The notes under the pieces were generated by a model. It ran no database searches. It saw only the letters and a program-made list of their open reading frames with translations, and was not told where the DNA came from. The position numbers and the translations under genes are program-made. Positions 50,636 to 62,030 of a stretch of 64,000 nt of DNA are shown piece by piece. Source of the DNA: Phocoena phocoena (Eukaryota > Chordata > Mammalia > Artiodactyla > Phocoenidae); assembly GCF_963924675.1 (NCBI RefSeq), contig NC_089238.1:25029815-25093814 (forward strand). The letters are read 5' to 3'. Each line of letters begins with the position of its first letter. Positions within the stretch are counted from its first letter, which is position 1.

Positions 50636-51330
50636 CTGTAAAACTGAATGAGGTGTCCAAATGAGTTGAAAACTATATACACACAAAACCCTGCATGTGA
50701 ATGTTTTAGCAGCTTTACTCATAATTGCTAAAACGTGAGGGCAACCAAGATGTCTTTCAGTAGTGAATAGACAGACTGTGGTACATTCATACAATGAAAT
50801 ATTATTCAGTAATAAAAAGAAATGAGCTATCAAACCACAAAAAGACATGGAGGAACCTTAAATGCATACTACTAAGTGAAAGAAACCAATCTGAAAGGGT
50901 TACATATTGTATGATTACAACTATATAAAATTCTGGAAAAGGCAAAGCTATGGAGGCAATAAAAAGATCAGTGGTTGCCAAGCGTTAGCAGGGAGGGAGG
51001 AATGAATAGGCAGAACACAGAGTATTTTTAGGGCAGTGAAATTATTCTGTGTGATACTGTAACAGTGGACACATGTCATTATACATTTGTCAAAACCCAT
51101 AGAATGTACAACACAAAGAGTGAACTCGAATGCAAACTGTGGACTTTAGTTAATAATAATGTATCAATAATGGTTCATCAATTGTAACAAGTATACCACA
51201 CGAATAATAGAGTAAACTGGTGTAAGGAGTGACAGGGTGTATGGGAACTCTCTGTACCTTACTCAATTTTTCTGTGAACCTAAAACTAATTTTAAAAGTC
51301 AATTAATTTTTTAAAAACTGAGTGAAGCAA
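50636..51330 (+). repeat. L1 3'-end fragment, sense, nested in the antisense L1
   Basis: AGTAGTGAATAGACAGACTG, ATACAATGAAATATTATTCA, AAAAGATCAGTGGTTGCC and TTGTAACAAGTATACCAC are typical of an older L1 3' UTR in sense orientation. It separates the ORF2 and ORF1 parts of the antisense L1, so it inserted later, although both are old. Confidence 0.75.
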
Positions 51331-51354
51331 TATACATAGTAGTTTTATAGTATA

Positions 51355-51540
51355 ACTGTTATATAACTCTGGGTTCAAATCCTGACCTTGCCACTTAAAA
51401 ACTTTGAACTTTTGGGCAAGTAGCTTAATTCGTGCCTCAGTATTGCCACATATAAAATGGGGACAATAATAGAATCCACTTCATAGAGTTCTTATGAGGA
51501 TTAAATGATATGTGAAGGCTTTAAACAGGGACTGTTATGT
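51355..51540 (+). repeat. MIR element, sense
   Basis: GGGTTCAAATCCTGACCTTG, TTGGGCAAGTAGCTTAATTC, ATAAAATGGGGACAATAATA and GTTCTTATGAGGATTAAATG match MIR well. Confidence 0.75.
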
Positions 51541-52095
51541 ACTAAACAGACACAAGTGATACCTACTGTTAGTATTAGTTGTTCATGAATACTCACTTGA
51601 AGAAGAAGGTCTGGACATATTTTGGAAACCGCTTTACGTGGTGAAGAGTGGGGTATTAAATATGAGAATTTTCATGTGTAAGGGCACAAAGTATGCCAGT
51701 CTAATTGCCACTTTGCATGTTAAATCCTTGGCTTTGGTGCTGCCTGATTTGGTGATGTTGACTGTGATGGCATTTGCTTTGGTGCTACTTAGTTTCATTT
51801 CCTTCAAGACAAAATATTTCTGAATTTTGTAAAGAAGTTTTATTAAAGCAATTTTCTTGTTAACAGCTGGAGGCTTCCCACCAGGTTCCTGCTCTGAGCA
51901 GGCACCAGGCTACCGAACATACTGCAGTAGTTGGTTCCGTCTCCCAGTGCCAGTCAGCCATAGGGGTCACAGCATGGGTGTTAGAGAGACCTCTGCAGGG
52001 GAAGAGGTGCATGGCTGGGCCCCATTCTCCATTCTCCACCTCTAGGGGCCACACCTGTGTGCTTGGACTCAAGCCGCTCTACTGCACATGCCCAG
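51541..52095. other. Unassigned sequence inside the L1 cluster
   Basis: About 550 bases with no recognised family. They lie between the nested sense L1 fragment and the ORF1 part of the antisense L1, so they probably belong to an insertion or to surrounding DNA moved by rearrangement. Confidence 0.4.
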
Positions 52096-52099
52096 CCCA

Positions 52100-53210
52100 T
52101 TCAGCTCCTCTGCTTTCTCTTTCATTTTTAAAAGACAGTTTTGCTAAATATAGAATTCTAGGTTGACAGTTCTTTTCCTTCAGTAGTTAAAAAATGTGAC
52201 TCCACTATCTTCTTGAAGGCATTGTTTCCTTCTAGAGAGCTGCAGTAATCTTACTTTGATCCTCTCTATGTGATATGTCTGTTTGTCTGAAGCTGCTTTT
52301 AAGATTTTCTTCTCATCACTGGTTTTGAGCGAGTTAATTATGATGTACTTTGCTGTCATTTTCTTCATGTTTCTTGTGCCTGGGACTCATTGAGCTTCGT
52401 GGATCTGTGGTCTTATCGTTTTTTATCAAATTTGAAAATGTTTACCCATTAGTTCTTCAAATTTTTTTCTGTCCTGCCCTCTCTCTCCTGCATTTCAGGA
52501 ACTCCAATTTCCTATGTATTCAGCCGCTTGAAGTTATCCCACAGCTCACTGATGCTCTGCTCATTTTATAAAATTCTCCTTCTCCTGGTCTTTTGTTCTG
52601 AATGCTGTCTATTGCCCTGTCTTCAAGCTCAATAATCTTTTCTTCTGCAAGGTCTAATCTACCATTAATCCTATCCAATGTGGTTCTTATCTTAGATGTT
52701 ATAGTTTGCTTTAAAGATGTGTTTGGTAGGACCAAAGAAATGTTTGGTTTGGGGGTAATTATTCCCCACAATTGAGGCACACTGTTCTGTGTATGTACAC
52801 ACAGCCCGGTAAATCTTGAGGTTTCCAATCTGCTTTGGAATAGGGACTTTTCCCAAGTCTGTGTGATCAAGCAGCGCTGTTCTCTCGTCCTTTTTTAATG
52901 CTTTTTTACCTGCCCTTGGGTAGTTTCCTCCCCAGCATGCACTTTTCAGTCCTCAGCTGAATGCTCAAGGAGGACCATCTTCCAGTCTCTGGAGTTCTCT
53001 TGCTGTACAGCTCACTCCTCTCCAGGACTCTTCTCTGTAAACTCTAGCTGTCTACATGTCCTCCAGCACTCAGCTTAAGCCACTCAACTCCAGGAGTCCA
53101 CCAGGCTCCACCTGGGTTGTCCTCTTTGTGCCATGGCCTGGAGCCTCCCTCATGTATCATTTGGCTTTGGGCTCACCTCATTTGCTTCCCTTATCTCAAG
53201 GACCACTAGT
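52100..53210 (-). repeat. Old L1, antisense: ORF1 and 5' region
   Basis: Reverse-strand L1 text: AAATATAGAATTCTAGGTTG, TTGAAGTTATCCCACAGCTC and TGTCTTCAAGCTCAATAATC. The minus strand at 52520-52870 still encodes an ORF1 coiled-coil-like run (RINGRLDLAEEKIIELEDRA). It probably continues the element at 47560-50635. Confidence 0.75.
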
Positions 53211-53360
53211 TTTTTTGTTTGTTTGTTTTTTGGTTTTTTGCTTTTTTTCTGGCCACACCACGTGGCATGCGGGATCTTAGTTCCCTGACCAGGGATTGAA
53301 CCCATGCCTCCTGCGGTGGAAGCACAGAGTCCTACACCACTGGACCACCAGGGAATTCCC
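53211..53360 (-). mobile_element. Older CHR-1-like SINE nested in the L1 5' region
   Basis: The body has GGCATGCGGGATCTTAGTTC, CCTGACCAGGGATTGAACCC and ends CCACCAGGGAATTCCC, a head different from the young SINEs. The flanks AAGGACCACTAGTTTTT and AAAGACCACTGTTTTT look like a worn target-site duplication. Confidence 0.82.
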
Positions 53361-53371
53361 AAAGACCACTG

Positions 53372-53590
53372 TTTTTGTTGACCGATGTCCAGTGTCTCGC
53401 ATCCTGTTGTTTTATATATTTTGTCCATTTTTTGGTTGTTTTAGATGTGAGGGTAAATCAAGTCCCTGTTACTCCATTTTGGCCAGAAGTAGGAATTTGG
53501 CATTTACTCTCATTCGTGGGGTTTTAGTCATGGAAGGAAATAATGCCTGTCCTCATACCACCATATTGACCCAGAAGCACATTGTTTAAA
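53372..53590 (-). repeat. Old L1, antisense: 5' end
   Basis: CCCTGTTACTCCATTTTGGC followed by CAGAAGTAGGAATTTGG resembles the reversed 5' UTR start of older L1 elements. It marks the likely 5' boundary of the element. Confidence 0.55.
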
Positions 53591-54334
53591 AGATGCTGCT
53601 TCTTGTGGTATTGGAATCTCTGTTAATAGGAGCTCATGGCCTTGTAATTATTTATTTAAATTCATAATCTCTAAATGAATTTCTTAAGGAGTAGAGACTG
53701 TGTCTCACTCGTTTTGGGATTGTCTCAATTGGAGCCCTATAAATGTTTGATGAATGAATGAATGAGAGGATGACATTCTGACTGGTAAGGTTGCAAATAT
53801 AAGGAGTCAAAGCTGAAGGTAAGGGTGCTTATAGTTAAGACCTTTATAGGGAAATGCAGTTTACCCTTCAAGACATTATTCTGTTAGGCTGCAGCTTTTC
53901 TGGAGCTGTTAACATTAGCACCTTTATGGTAGGAAACACTTCTTAAAAATGCTATCACACAGTGTTCTGGTAGAATGTGTCTGCACACTTGGGAGAATTT
54001 TATTCATGGCCATTTACCTGGTCGTTTTCTAATCTGATCTCACTGTGAAAATTATTGTGGAATAACAGAAAAATATATCTTTCCAATTCATCTAGTCTCT
54101 TGTTTTGTTTTTTTGTAATATCAATTTAATCCTTTAAAGAATCCTTCAGGTTCAACGTATAATTAAAAAGACAAATGGACATATTATAAGGCCAAATTTC
54201 CTCAATTTTTTCTTTATCTAGCATGTGGAGCTGTATCATATATTCATGAAATCTTTCAAAGATTCAGAAGCCAAGAAATTTGAGTGAGTTAATCAAAATA
54301 TGTCACTTACCAATTCCTTGGCTTATAAAAGCAT
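53591..54334. other. AT-rich intergenic sequence
   Basis: A short L2-like or MIR-like end is possible at 53690-53765 (GTAGAGACTGTGTCTCACTC, TGTTTGATGAATGAATGAAT). Nothing else was recognised. Confidence 0.4.
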
Positions 54335-54560
54335 CAAAGCATAGTGGTCTCATATACTGTGGAGCCTGATTGCCTGTGTACAGCCTCACCTCTTACTAAC
54401 GGTGTGACCTTGGGCGCTCAACTCCTCCAAGCCTCAGTTTTCTCATCTGTAAAATGGGATAACAAGAATATTTTCTCAGGTGGCTTTGAAGATTAAATTA
54501 GTTATTGCTTATGGAGTACTTTAAATGGTGCCTGATATATGGTAAGTACTATATAAGCAT
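54335..54560 (+). repeat. MIR element, sense
   Basis: CATAGTGGTCTCATATACTG, GTGTGACCTTGGGCGCTCAA, CTCATCTGTAAAATGGGATA and TGAAGATTAAATTAG give a nearly full-length MIR. Confidence 0.8.
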
Positions 54561-55122
54561 TCATAAATTTAAAATAAGACAAAATGAAGTGAAATAGAAT
54601 AAAATAAAGGTTTACTCCATCTCTCAGCATTTTATCTAATCTGCCTTTCCCAAGAAATAAAAACTCTACTCTCTGTTTTATCGAAATATTTCCTGCTTCA
54701 ACAGGCTGCATTTTCGGAAATCAGTTGAATATTGAGGGAAAAAGAACCTTTCCTGATTTCCTTTTCTAGATCTTTTATGCAGCAATGATTCCTGTCCCCC
54801 TGCCTGTTTCATTGGGTCATGTTTAGCAGGACTTTTCCTTGACACCTTCATCTTTCCTTTAGTAGCAACCTTCAGTTTTCCTCAATTCTACTTTAAATTC
54901 TGCCTCTGAACTGCCCGCCTTTCATCAACAAGTTGATACTAGGAATTTTCCATCATAATATTCAGTATGTACTCTCACCTTTGTTATATAGCTACTGGGC
55001 CACTTTAACACAATAAATATGTTTTCCAACCTCGTTGAGTTCCTTCCTAATTTAACATCTTTATTTTCTATAGTGTTCCAATTTCACAGCTATCTAAGGC
55101 TTGCAGAATTATCTCTAGTTGT
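54561..55122. other. AT-rich intergenic sequence
   Basis: No gene or repeat was recognised. The right end is the target site of the next SINE. Confidence 0.45.
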
Positions 55123-55135
55123 TACAGAGATACTT

Positions 55136-55346
55136 GTTTTATTTTGTTTTTTTGCGGTACGCGGGCCTCTCACTGTTGTGGCCTCTACCGTTGCGGAGCA
55201 CAGGCTCCGGACGCGCAGGCTCAGCGGCCACGGCTCACGGGCCCAGCCGCTCCGCGGCATGTGGGATCTTCCCGGACCGGGGCACGAACCCGTGTCCCCT
55301 GCATCGGCAGGCGGACTCTCAACCACTGCGCCACCAGGGAAGCCCC
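55136..55346 (-). mobile_element. CHR-type SINE, full length
   Basis: Reversed body from TTTTTTTGCGGTACGCGGGC to CCACCAGGGAAGCCCC, flanked by the exact duplication TACAGAGATACTT (55123-55135 and 55347-55359). It is a young-looking copy with well kept internal promoter boxes. Confidence 0.94.
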
Positions 55347-55359
55347 TACAGAGATACTT

Positions 55360-56023
55360 TTGATTTATTGTTCCTTTTCCATTTTTAAGTTACTTAGCTG
55401 TTGCATTATTTAATTTGTAATTTACATTCATATTATATTTATATTATTTATATAATGATATAAGATTTATTATTTTAGTACTTATTTAATTTAATAACAC
55501 TCAATATTGTTTTATTATCATCTGCCCACGTCATTATTGTCCTAGCATCTTATGCCCAGATTACCAAGAAGCTGTCGAGAAAGCTAAAGCAACAGTAAAT
55601 GCTTGACTTTATTTTGTAAATATATGACCTCAACTAATGGCTTTTTGAAATTTATATTCACTTATATTTTTTATTCCATGGTCTCAGTCCATATAATGCC
55701 ATCTCTGGGGACTTCTGTGCACAATGTCATATTCTTATATTTGTTCCTGGCTGGCTATTTGAGGCAAGAGAGGGAGACTCACAGGAGTTTACAGAAACAA
55801 AGATGAGTCTAAAATCCAAATCGCCTAATTAGAGTTGTTGTCAATGCTGCCCAGTCCTGTTCAACATCAGGAGACCTGACAAGGGCATCTCAAGCCACAC
55901 TGTGCATACCTCTGCCTGCCTGCCCACACAGGGGCGGTCGCTGTTGTCATGCGTTAAGAGCAAAGGCGCTGGGGGTGTCTGGCTAGAGAGCAGGCTGCCC
56001 TTCATCACACAGCAGCCCCATGC
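55360..56023. other. Intergenic sequence, AT-rich then mixed
   Basis: A TA-rich low-complexity part lies at 55425-55500. No gene was recognised. Confidence 0.45.
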
Positions 56024-56040
56024 AAGAGCAGTTACTTACT

Positions 56041-56381
56041 GAGCATAATGTGTTGTGTTTTTTTTTTGATGAAAGTTCATAAAGGCCATCTTTTATATGA
56101 TTCTAATTATATGAAATGTCCAGAATAGGCAAATCCACAGAGATAAAAGCAAATTAGTGGTTGCCTAGGGCAAGGGGAGTAGGGAGGAATGGGGAGATAA
56201 CCGCTAATGTGTATAGGATTTCTTTTTGGAGTGATGAAAATGTCCTGAAATTAATTATGGTGATGATTGCCCAACTCCATGGATATACTAAAAACCACTG
56301 AATTATATACTTTAAATGGTTGCAGTGTATGATATATGAATTATATCTCAATAAAAGTGTTGAAAATATTAAAAAATAAAA
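56041..56381 (+). mobile_element. L1 3'-end insertion with target-site duplication
   Basis: Sense L1 3' UTR text (AAGCAAATTAGTGGTTGCCT, CACTGAATTATATACTTTAA, GAATTATATCTCAATAAAAG) ends in an A-rich tail. The words AAGAGCAGTTACTTA at 56024-56038 and 56382-56396 are an exact 15-bp duplication. It is a short 5'-truncated insertion. Confidence 0.85.
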
Positions 56382-56587
56382 AAGAGCAGTTACTTATTAT
56401 GAGGGTCAGAAAACGTGTAGATTAAATAGTCACATTGTGAGCGGTCACAATCCCTAAACAAATCCTCCTGCCTGATTGGGTCCCACACTTCCAAATCTCC
56501 TGTTATCACTAAAAAAGAACACATGGGAAGAATAAGTCACAACAGAATGCTGAAATTCTTGAATGATTCTGCTTAAAAGTATTTATT

Positions 56588-56632
56588 CCCTTGTGTGTGT
56601 GTGTATAGATACACACACACACACACACACAC
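56588..56632. repeat. TG/CA microsatellite with hairpin potential
   Basis: A (TG)n run is followed after a few bases (TATAGATA) by a longer (AC)n run, so the two arms are complementary and could fold into a hairpin. Length is likely to vary between individuals. Confidence 0.85.
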
Positions 56633-57594
56633 CCCACATCCACATCCATTCTTGCATGCGTTAACTGTTCCTTAGGTGTGCTTTTACCATTTCATCCCAT
56701 CTATGGTAGATCCTGCTGTGGTCCTTGTCTGGACTAATTCTCTAAATATTTCGAGAAATAAGAGGGTCTTTTATGTGTGTGTAGTAGTTGATTTTGCTGG
56801 CTCTTAAAGCATTATCTTTTATAAATTCGTAAGTGTTAGAAGTGGGAAAACCATCTTTCTTTTAAATTTAGCAAATAGCATTTATGTGCATATGTGCTTA
56901 TGCCGTCTACACACTTACACTGTAAGAAATACCGTGGAAAAGCAAACCATAAGCTTTTAACACTGTCAGGCATGAGCTTTTTCCCTCTCATCTCCTCCTG
57001 AAGGATGTTTGGAAGAATGAGAGGCCTCTCTGCCTCTGTGTTTATCAGCCGCACCAGAAAAAAAGTCAATTCTTTTTTAGAGTCAGGATCACACTATGAT
57101 AAATGTGAGTCTAAGCAATTGTTCCATCTATAATCACACAATATCCTTCTTTTATTTAGTAAGTGCCAATAAAAGCTAATAAGAAAGCAGTGCCATTTGC
57201 ATGTTTCATATTTTTACTCAGTATGGAGACGAGTAGTTGAATGGTCTCACTTGGGAGCCAAGAGAGGCGAATAAAGTTGATTTCCTGCATCTCACACAGT
57301 CTCTGTAGATTTAGAGAGCAGTGTTTTTTGTGTGAGATAAAACTAAAAAGGTTTTGCTAGTACAGTGACCTGGGTATGCTGCTGGAGAAACCAAAAGTGG
57401 CCCTTGGGAAGCTAAAACTTCTCTCCTCTTTGAATGGGCTTTGTTCTAGGATATTTCATGTGAAGATATTGTACTTACCATGGAGTAAAATGTCAAAACC
57501 ATCACATCCTTGGGCTATAAGCAACTAGGACAGGATTTATGTTTGTCAAAATGTTTGGTTATTAAGGTAAGTAAATAGGGCACATGGAAGAAAG
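56633..57594. other. Intergenic sequence without recognised features
   Basis: No gene or confident repeat was seen. Only short open frames occur. Confidence 0.45.
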
Positions 57595-57835
57595 ATAATG
57601 CAGAGATGTGGGTTCTGGAGTTAGAAAACCTGGTTTCAAATCCTACCTCCACTTGCTGAGTGATCTTGGGCTAGTCACTTAACCTCTCTGAGCCTCAGTT
57701 TCTTTCTGTGTAAAATAGGGCGAAATAAAAGCTGACCATATGTTTGTTGTGAGTATTTAATGAGTTAATACATAAAAAACAATTCACAGGTAATAAGTGC
57801 TAAATAAATGCTAATTATTGTGATTTTTATTATTA
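57595..57835 (+). repeat. MIR element, sense, nearly full length
   Basis: GGGTTCTGGAGTTAGAAAAC, TTGGGCTAGTCACTTAACCT, CTGAGCCTCAGTTTC and AGTGCTAAATAAATGCTAAT follow the MIR consensus closely. It is the best preserved MIR in the window. Confidence 0.85.
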
Positions 57836-58499
57836 TGTATTAAGAAAGGATTTTCACAACTAAGATATCAAAAGAAGTGGAGATGCTGAGGAATTCTTTG
57901 GCTTTAAAAGATAAATTCCAGTACAAAATGAGGTCCTGACAACCAGATCCTCAGACTTTATCTGGGGGAAATGTATAAAGGTACCAAAAATTATTTTGGT
58001 TTTTTTTTTCAAATTATAACAAATGAACTCTTCATTCCCCTCTGTCCTCCTCTCCCTTAGCACTGTCTCTTACTCTGTGGTCTGTGAATGTATTTCTCTT
58101 CTGAGTTTGGCCTTTTTTTAGAACTAGTTGTGAATTCTTTATTCTCTCACATAGACATATGACAGTGGGGGAGGAGGGCATGTGTATTTCCTAAATTTTA
58201 GCAAGAAATCTGTCTTGCCATCTCCATAGAGTGGAAAATTCAGCAAGGAGAGTCTGTTAGTTTCATCCCCCTTTCAAATCACATTCAACAGTGTACTCAG
58301 TGCCTGGCGCAAGTCTATCAGACATTTTCATCATGAGTGAGAGTGAAGCTTCAGAAGTTTGGGGTAGGTGTGAATTTTGTATCTACCAGAGGGAATCCTT
58401 AGCCCTTGGGGTGGCTTTTCAAGATGGCTCTGCAAGTGCCCCACCCAAATTTGCTGCATCTTTGTCAGGCAGGCTGCCCTTCAGCTACTGGAACCCACT
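57836..58499. other. Intergenic sequence without recognised features
   Basis: A T-run at 57999-58009 is the only low-complexity part. No gene was recognised. Confidence 0.45.
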
Positions 58500-58870
58500 T
58501 TGTCCATAGCGTAGGAAGCTGAAAGTACCTGGGAATTAATATCTCCCTGGAGGCATCCTTAACCAATGGCTGTGGAGTATATGGGGATAAATATCCCAGC
58601 TGCCTCGCCCCCTTGACCAAGCTAATTCCAAGGCATGTGTTTTGCACAGTTTTCCAGTTTCCCTCTGAGGTTCAACTACAGTCACCCACCATGGTAGCTG
58701 ACTTAGTAATGCCCCCCTTGTCCAGCCACCTTCCCTTCCTTGTCTCCCCTCTCCCTTCACCTTCCCAGGCTCCCTCTACTTCCCAATAAACCACTTGGTT
58801 CTCACATCCTTGGCTCCGGATCTTTTCTGGGGTTTCCAACCTAAGATGGTTCATACACTTAAAATGCAGA
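58500..58870 (+). repeat. Possible endogenous-retrovirus LTR relic
   Basis: A stretch with CTTCCCAATAAACCACTTGG, then TCACATCCTTGGCTCCGGAT and TTCCAACCTAAGATGG resembles the poly(A)-signal and 3' end of a mammalian LTR. No internal retroviral coding sequence was seen next to it. Family assignment is not possible from memory. Confidence 0.4.
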
Positions 58871-60256
58871 AGGGAATCTGCTAAGCCTGGTTTAGGCTTA
58901 AAGTTGGGCCCTAAGTTGGCTGGGCACACTTTGGCAGACCACTGCTTCCCCTGGGTTTGGAATTCTACCCACTCAGAGCTCAGCGCATCAGGGGTGCAGA
59001 CCTGTCAAGGCTTAGACTGCCGGGGAGGTGGGCAAGGGCCGTAGCCAGCCATTCACTCGCTCAGCTTTCCTTCTGCAGCACAGCCAATTCGTACTGGAGG
59101 AGGGAGATGTTAGTAGCCGCGGTCAGGCTTCTAGCATCTAGCGTGCTGTGAATGCTGGCTGCTAAGCATAAGTGGGCCTCCACAAACGCTCCTATCCATT
59201 TCATCCACTCTCTCTACAGAGCTATCAGACGAGTGCTTTACTGTTTTCCCAGTACCAATCTAGCTAAACCAGTCACCTTACCCACCAGTGTATCAAAGAA
59301 CACACGTGCTTCCCACAAGGTTTTCTATCTAATGGGAAAGAAAAGATTGGTCCACGTGGCCTCTCATGTCAAACCAGCTCATTCTTTGGCAGTCTGAGAC
59401 CAAGACTGCACATTTAGCCAGGTGGATCTCTTAAAATCATCTCCTTTACCATAGTTTCCATTTCAGACTCTGATCCCTATCTACTTTCTTGTTTTGCTTT
59501 ATCACCTTTGTGATGCTTTAATGCTCAGCCCACCAGCTGAAGCTATGTGAAATCCATATCACAGTATATTAGCATTCCAGAAAACACGCAATCCCTCAGT
59601 AGACAATAAATTTGATTTTGCACAAGTGGTGTCCTTTATACTTTGCTCATAAGGCAATCTCTCAAGTGTATCTGTTTTTCTGAAACACAACACAAATAGT
59701 CTGGTGGAGTAAAAATGGGTTGCGTGATGGGTTTTGTGCTCAGAGGCAGAAAGAACTTGGACAAAGCCGCCACGCTGATGTTCTTATTTACAGAGGTTGC
59801 CATCTGGGAAATTAATGTCTGTGGTTGCTCAGTAATTAGGAAAATTTAGGACCCCTAGTGCTCCAACATCTTGCATTAAAGGTTGTGTGTCATCGGTGTT
59901 TTGATGAGAATTTGCTGGATTCCTGTCATTAATAACAGGCATACGCCCAGCAAGCAGTAGAGTATACATTACATTTAATCAAGTTGCTATCTGTATTCAT
60001 TATGTATGTCCTCCATTTTGAGTCATGAAAACTTGAAAGGCTGTTACAAATAGAAAGAACATCGTGGATTACAAATGATGTAGCAAGAGCATAAGTGCTA
60101 TTAATTGGTCAATTGTGCTTGTCAGTACATTTAAAGTGATTAAAGCAGAAACATTAGAAGGGACACGAATGTGCTTAGGAAATAGAAGCCCGAGAACGCC
60201 AGGACTCTCCCAAATCCCTTGTGCCCAAATAAAGGCAGCAAAATCCAATGGCATTT
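58871..60256. other. Intergenic sequence without recognised features
   Basis: No gene or classified repeat was recognised. Open frames are shorter than 85 codons. Confidence 0.45.
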
Positions 60257-60321
60257 ATTACAAGATATTACACGATATGATACAAGATATTACAAGATAT
60301 ATTACAAGATATTACAAGATG
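60257..60321 (+). repeat. Short minisatellite of ATTACAAGAT units
   Basis: About six imperfect 10-12 bp units (ATTACAAGAT, ATTACACGAT, ATGATACAAGAT and others) stand in tandem. The first units differ by single substitutions and insertions and the last two are identical, as expected for recent slippage at one end. Confidence 0.88.
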
Positions 60322-60435
60322 TTCGTTCTCCAAGTGTTTGTTGTGCCGGGGATTGTGCCGAGTGCTGGGAATACAGCAGAAAACAAAATAAATGAAGTCC
60401 GTGACCTCAGGGGCTTATATTCTGGTAGGGAGGGA
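60322..60435 (+). repeat. L2 3'-end fragment
   Basis: CAAGTGTTTGTTGTGCCGGG, GCCGAGTGCTGGGAATACAG and GCTTATATTCTGGTAGGGAG match the L2 3' end. It starts directly after the minisatellite. Confidence 0.65.
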
Positions 60436-60689
60436 GAAGAGTGAAATGAGCAAGTAGATATATAATATCAGTAGTGGTCAGACCTGTAAAGACCACCGGA
60501 ATAAGAGAAGGGCGTTGAAAGTGATGGGTGGTAGTGAGGACAGGTCTCTTTGGGGAAGTGATATTTGAACAGATGAATTGGCCCAACACCCCAACTCCCA
60601 TCCTAACACTCAAGAAGAAAAGAAAATTCTTGTAATTATTTCTCTTGGCTTGACCCAGTGGAAGGGCTTTCCCAGAGCTACAAAACTCA

Positions 60690-61235
60690 CACGATCAACC
60701 CTTCCCACTGTAGCCCCCTTCTGTGGTGGCGATCCTGTTACAGTGAAAACTGATATCATTGACCATTTTAATTGCATCCACCCAAACTCCTTACCATGGT
60801 GCGCAAAGCCCTACGTGATCAGGCCTCACATTTTGTACCACCCTTCCCTCACTTGCTAAGCTCTAGCCCCTGGCCTTTCTACTGCTCAAGCTGCCAGCTC
60901 CTTCCTGCTTATGCATTTGCTGTCTCCCTGCCCAGTACAGTCTGCCCTCTGAATCTCAGACCTCACCTCGCCAGTCACCTCTCTCAGAAGCCCTCCCTGG
61001 CCACCAGGCAGAAGTCGATCCCTGGCTCCTCACTATTGGATCCTCCTGCTTTGTTTTCATCAGGGCACTTGTTTTCGGAACTGCACGCTGTTACTTGCTT
61101 CTATCCTGTCCAGTTCCCGCAATTGAATATAAGCTCCATGAGATCAGGCGTACATCGTCTGAGTTCATCCCTGTTTCCCAGTGCTTAGAGCAGTGCCCGG
61201 CACCAAGAAGAGGCTCAAAGGCCTGAGACAAATGA
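60690..61235 (-). repeat. L2 fragment, antisense
   Basis: GTGCGCAAAGCCCTACGTGA, TCAGAAGCCCTCCCTGGCCA and CAGTGCTTAGAGCAGTGCCC follow the reversed L2 3' region. Confidence 0.7.
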
Positions 61236-61850
61236 AGGAACATGGGACTCAATCAATCAGTCAGCTAACCAGCCAAAATAAGGCCCCAAATTGACAACTC
61301 AGCTTCTGCTGTGGAATTCAGGTAGCCACCTCAAAAATTTTGCCTGAAAGGCACGTGGAAGAAATGGGTGTTTATTCTGAGCAGCGTTCTGTACAGTTTT
61401 GGGCAAATGAGAGTAATTAGGTACTGCTGCTACTTGTGCTATTTTGCCTCATATATCTAGGATCTATTGCTGTGCCTTTTTAAATAACTTAATATTTCTT
61501 TTCAATATATTGACTCATTTTTACAGGCCAAATGCTATGTCATTGTCTTTGAGTGTTTGCGAGTAATGGAAGGTGGGCCCAGAGTGAACCATGGTACATT
61601 AGTATGACAGCGATCCTGCTTCTTTAGAATTGATGATCCTAAGACTTCTTGCTTAGTGTATAGCATCTGGGAAATACATCAGAAGAGGGTGATATTGTCA
61701 TGTGATGTCAGTATCAGGATTCCAACTTCCATTCGGGATATAATTCATAGCAGACTCGTGAATGTTTATCATGTACCAGACTCCACAGCAGGTGCTGGGG
61801 TACCAGGTGAAGAAGGCAGTGTTGCTACCAGAAAGAGCTGACAGTCAACA
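61236..61850. other. Intergenic sequence with a possible L2 end
   Basis: A short L2-like end may be present at about 61755-61850 (CGTGAATGTTTATCATGTAC, CAGCAGGTGCTGGGGTACCA). The rest is unassigned. Confidence 0.4.
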
Positions 61851-61854
61851 CTGG

Positions 61855-62030
61855 TGGCTCTAAACCCACCTGCATGCTACAATCACCTGGGGGTCCACTA
61901 TATATGCTGAGGCCTGGGCCCCCTCCCAGACCAACTGAATCAGAATCTCTGATTCTATGGCCAGGGGCTTACACATCCATATATTTTTAAGCCCCAAGCA
62001 GGCAGAGTTGAAACCCACTGGTCTCATAGA
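61855..62030. repeat. MER5A-like DNA transposon relic
   Basis: CTACAATCACCTGGGGGTCC, CAACTGAATCAGAATCTCTG and AGAGTTGAAACCCACTGGTC give a fairly complete MER5A pattern. Confidence 0.72.

Noticed and set aside
52520..52870. A 116-codon minus-strand frame with a coiled-coil-like run
   Set aside because: It is a remnant of L1 ORF1 in an old antisense L1, broken on both sides.
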